A stretch of 6,640 nucleotides of DNA from Pseudomonadota bacterium (GTDB lineage Bacteria > Pseudomonadota > Gammaproteobacteria > Steroidobacterales > Steroidobacteraceae). The notes below the pieces were generated by a model that was given only the letters and a program-made list of their open reading frames with translations, did no database searches and was not told the origin of the DNA. Both the position numbers and the translations under genes were made by a program. Shown here piece by piece: positions 5,703 to 6,640 of this stretch (position 1 is its first letter; every line of letters starts with the position of its first letter). Location of the stretch: NCBI GenBank assembly GCA_947454665.1, contig CANGMU010000131.1, positions 1 to 6,640 of the forward strand, read 5' to 3'.

Positions 5703-6640
5703 GTGCGGCACCTCGTGCCTGCCGGACTCCACTCCGCCGGCACCCCTGAATTCGTCCACAGCGACACGCCGGTCCGGCCGTCGCCCACCGCCCTGACCGC
5801 TTTTGTCGGTCGCACGCTCAAGGGTCCCGTCGACCACCCTGTCGCGGTCGCGAATTTCGCGCAGTACACACAGCACTTCGGCGGGCTCTGTCCGGAGTCG
5901 CCGCTGTCCTACGCGGTTGAGCAGTTCTTCGAGCACGGAGGTCGCACGGCGCTCATCGTCCGCGTGGTCAACGGGGGCCGACCACCGACGCTGGATCTGC
6001 CAGCTGGCGAAGGCTGGCTGTCCTTCGCGGGTCGTTCGCCCGGTCGTGCCGAGCATTTGCGTGCCGCCGTGGACCACGACGGCATCCCGCCCGGTGATGC
6101 GCAACGCTTCAACCTGGTCGTGCAGCAGGTCCGTGAGCGCCGCTCCGAACGGATCATCGAGCAGGAAATCTATCGGGGCGTGTCGCTTGGCAAGGATGGT
6201 CCCGACCATATAGCCCGCGCCCTCGAATCATCCCGTCTCGTGCGGTTGGCAGGTGCCTTGCCGGATTGCCGGCCGGAGCCCACGCGAGTTGCGGAGGGCG
6301 CACAGGCTGTCGGCTATGTGTCCGACAACGGCGATGGTGATGATGGCCGTGCACTGGATGATTACGACCTGATCGGCAGCGAGTCGCTGCGCCGCGGGTT
6401 GTTCGCGCTGGAAGGGCAGGCGTTCAACTTCCTGTGCATCCCGCCGCTGGATCGCGGACGGGACCCGGGATCGCCGGTGTGGCTGGCTGCGTCGGCGTTC
6501 TGTCGACGACACCATGCCTTGCTCATCGTCGATCCCCCCGAGGGCTGGCGAAGCAGTGCGCTCGCGCTGGCCGGCCTCCGAGACGCGCCCTTCAGGGCGC
6601 CTGAAGCCCTGATGTGCTATCCGCGGATCGAAACCTTCGA
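5703..6640 (+). CDS. Contractile tail sheath family protein, 3'-truncated by the window edge
   Basis: Sheath subunits polymerise around an inner tube and contract to drive it through a target envelope, in myophages, R-type pyocins and extracellular contractile injection systems. The frame is open from GTG 5703 to the last base, giving 312 visible residues. Sheath-family blocks appear in order: TALTAFVGRTLKGPV (29-43); HFGGLCPES then SYAVEQFFEHGGRTALIVRV (58-88); GWLSFAGRSPGRAEHLRAAV with RFNLVV (104-140); the DGRALDDYDLIG linker (214-225); FNFLCIPPLDRG (241-252); ALLIVDPPEGW (272-282); and EALMCYPRIE (301-310). The C-terminal sheath domain is still to come. The start is uncertain: GTG 5703 directly follows the previous TGA, GTG 5715 is an alternative, and neither has a strong ribosome binding site, so coupling to the 47-residue ORF is likely. 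The usual N-terminal PGVY..E motif is weak here (PAGLHSAGTPEFV). The system type is undecided without the downstream genes. Confidence 0.87.
   Translation, partial: MRHLVPAGLHSAGTPEFVHSDTPVRPSPTALTAFVGRTLKGPVDHPVAVANFAQYTQHFGGLCPESPLSYAVEQFFEHGGRTALIVRVVNGGRPPTLDLPAGEGWLSFAGRSPGRAEHLRAAVDHDGIPPGDAQRFNLVVQQVRERRSERIIEQEIYRGVSLGKDGPDHIARALESSRLVRLAGALPDCRPEPTRVAEGAQAVGYVSDNGDGDDGRALDDYDLIGSESLRRGLFALEGQAFNFLCIPPLDRGRDPGSPVWLAASAFCRRHHALLIVDPPEGWRSSALALAGLRDAPFRAPEALMCYPRIETF

Noticed and set aside
5649..6209. Minus-strand frame of 186 codons, and a plus-strand frame at 5803-6213, over the right end
   Set aside because: Both overlap the sheath ORF, whose translation carries many family motifs in order. 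Neither shadow shows any motif.
6321..6372. Aspartate-rich DNGDGDDG segment in the sheath protein resembling an EF-hand or dockerin calcium loop
   Set aside because: It fits the dG.aL.d.D.iG linker normally found just before the FNLLCIP block in sheath proteins, and the calcium-loop spacing is imperfect.

Overview
The window is a compact, GC-rich, gene-dense stretch of bacterial chromosome. Two lipobox lipoproteins and a periplasmic L,D-transpeptidase indicate a Gram-negative cell. A GreB-type elongation factor with the N-terminus 'MSRYRPP' and a LemA/TPM/TPM cluster suggest a high-GC proteobacterium, most likely a gammaproteobacterium. That placement is inference; no rRNA or other lineage marker is present.

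Layout. The window opens inside a homospermidine synthase gene (1-1395, +), missing only about ten N-terminal residues. A GreB-type transcript-cleavage factor (1403-1912, -) converges on it with a 7-base gap. After a divergent intergenic region of about 100 bases holding an 8-bp inverted repeat come a small unrecognised 65-residue protein (2014-2211, +) and a tight three-gene unit. This unit encodes a LemA lipoprotein (2298-2900), an exported TPM-domain protein with a glycine-rich tail (2908-3801) and a second TPM-domain protein without a signal peptide (3801-4304). A perfect 28-bp palindrome sits on the lemA stop codon, and the two TPM genes overlap by one base (TGATG). A 7-bp stem lies on the stop codon of the last gene. 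A lipoprotein L,D-transpeptidase with a LysM-like segment (4336-5526, +) follows.

The right end changes character. A TATAGT box 7 bases before an ATG introduces a 47-codon ORF (5559-5702). Immediately after its TGA, in the same frame, a long ORF starts at GTG 5703 and stays open to the window edge. Its translation carries the conserved blocks of contractile-tail sheath proteins: an N-terminal TAFVG block, FGG...SYAV.QFF..GG, the dG.aL.d.D.iG linker, FNFLCIPP, LLIVDPP and ALMCYPRIE. This is the visible left edge of a contractile tail-like locus, which could be an extracellular contractile injection system, a tailocin or a prophage. It is the most interesting item here. No integrase, attachment site, tRNA, insertion sequence, CRISPR array or tail tube gene is visible in the window, so the class of system cannot be decided from this sequence.

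How the genes relate. Homospermidine synthase (polyamines) and GreB (RNA polymerase rescue) are independent housekeeping functions. The LemA/TPM genes look like one envelope-associated operon. The L,D-transpeptidase acts on peptidoglycan and borders the sheath locus, but nothing in the sequence shows that it works with it.
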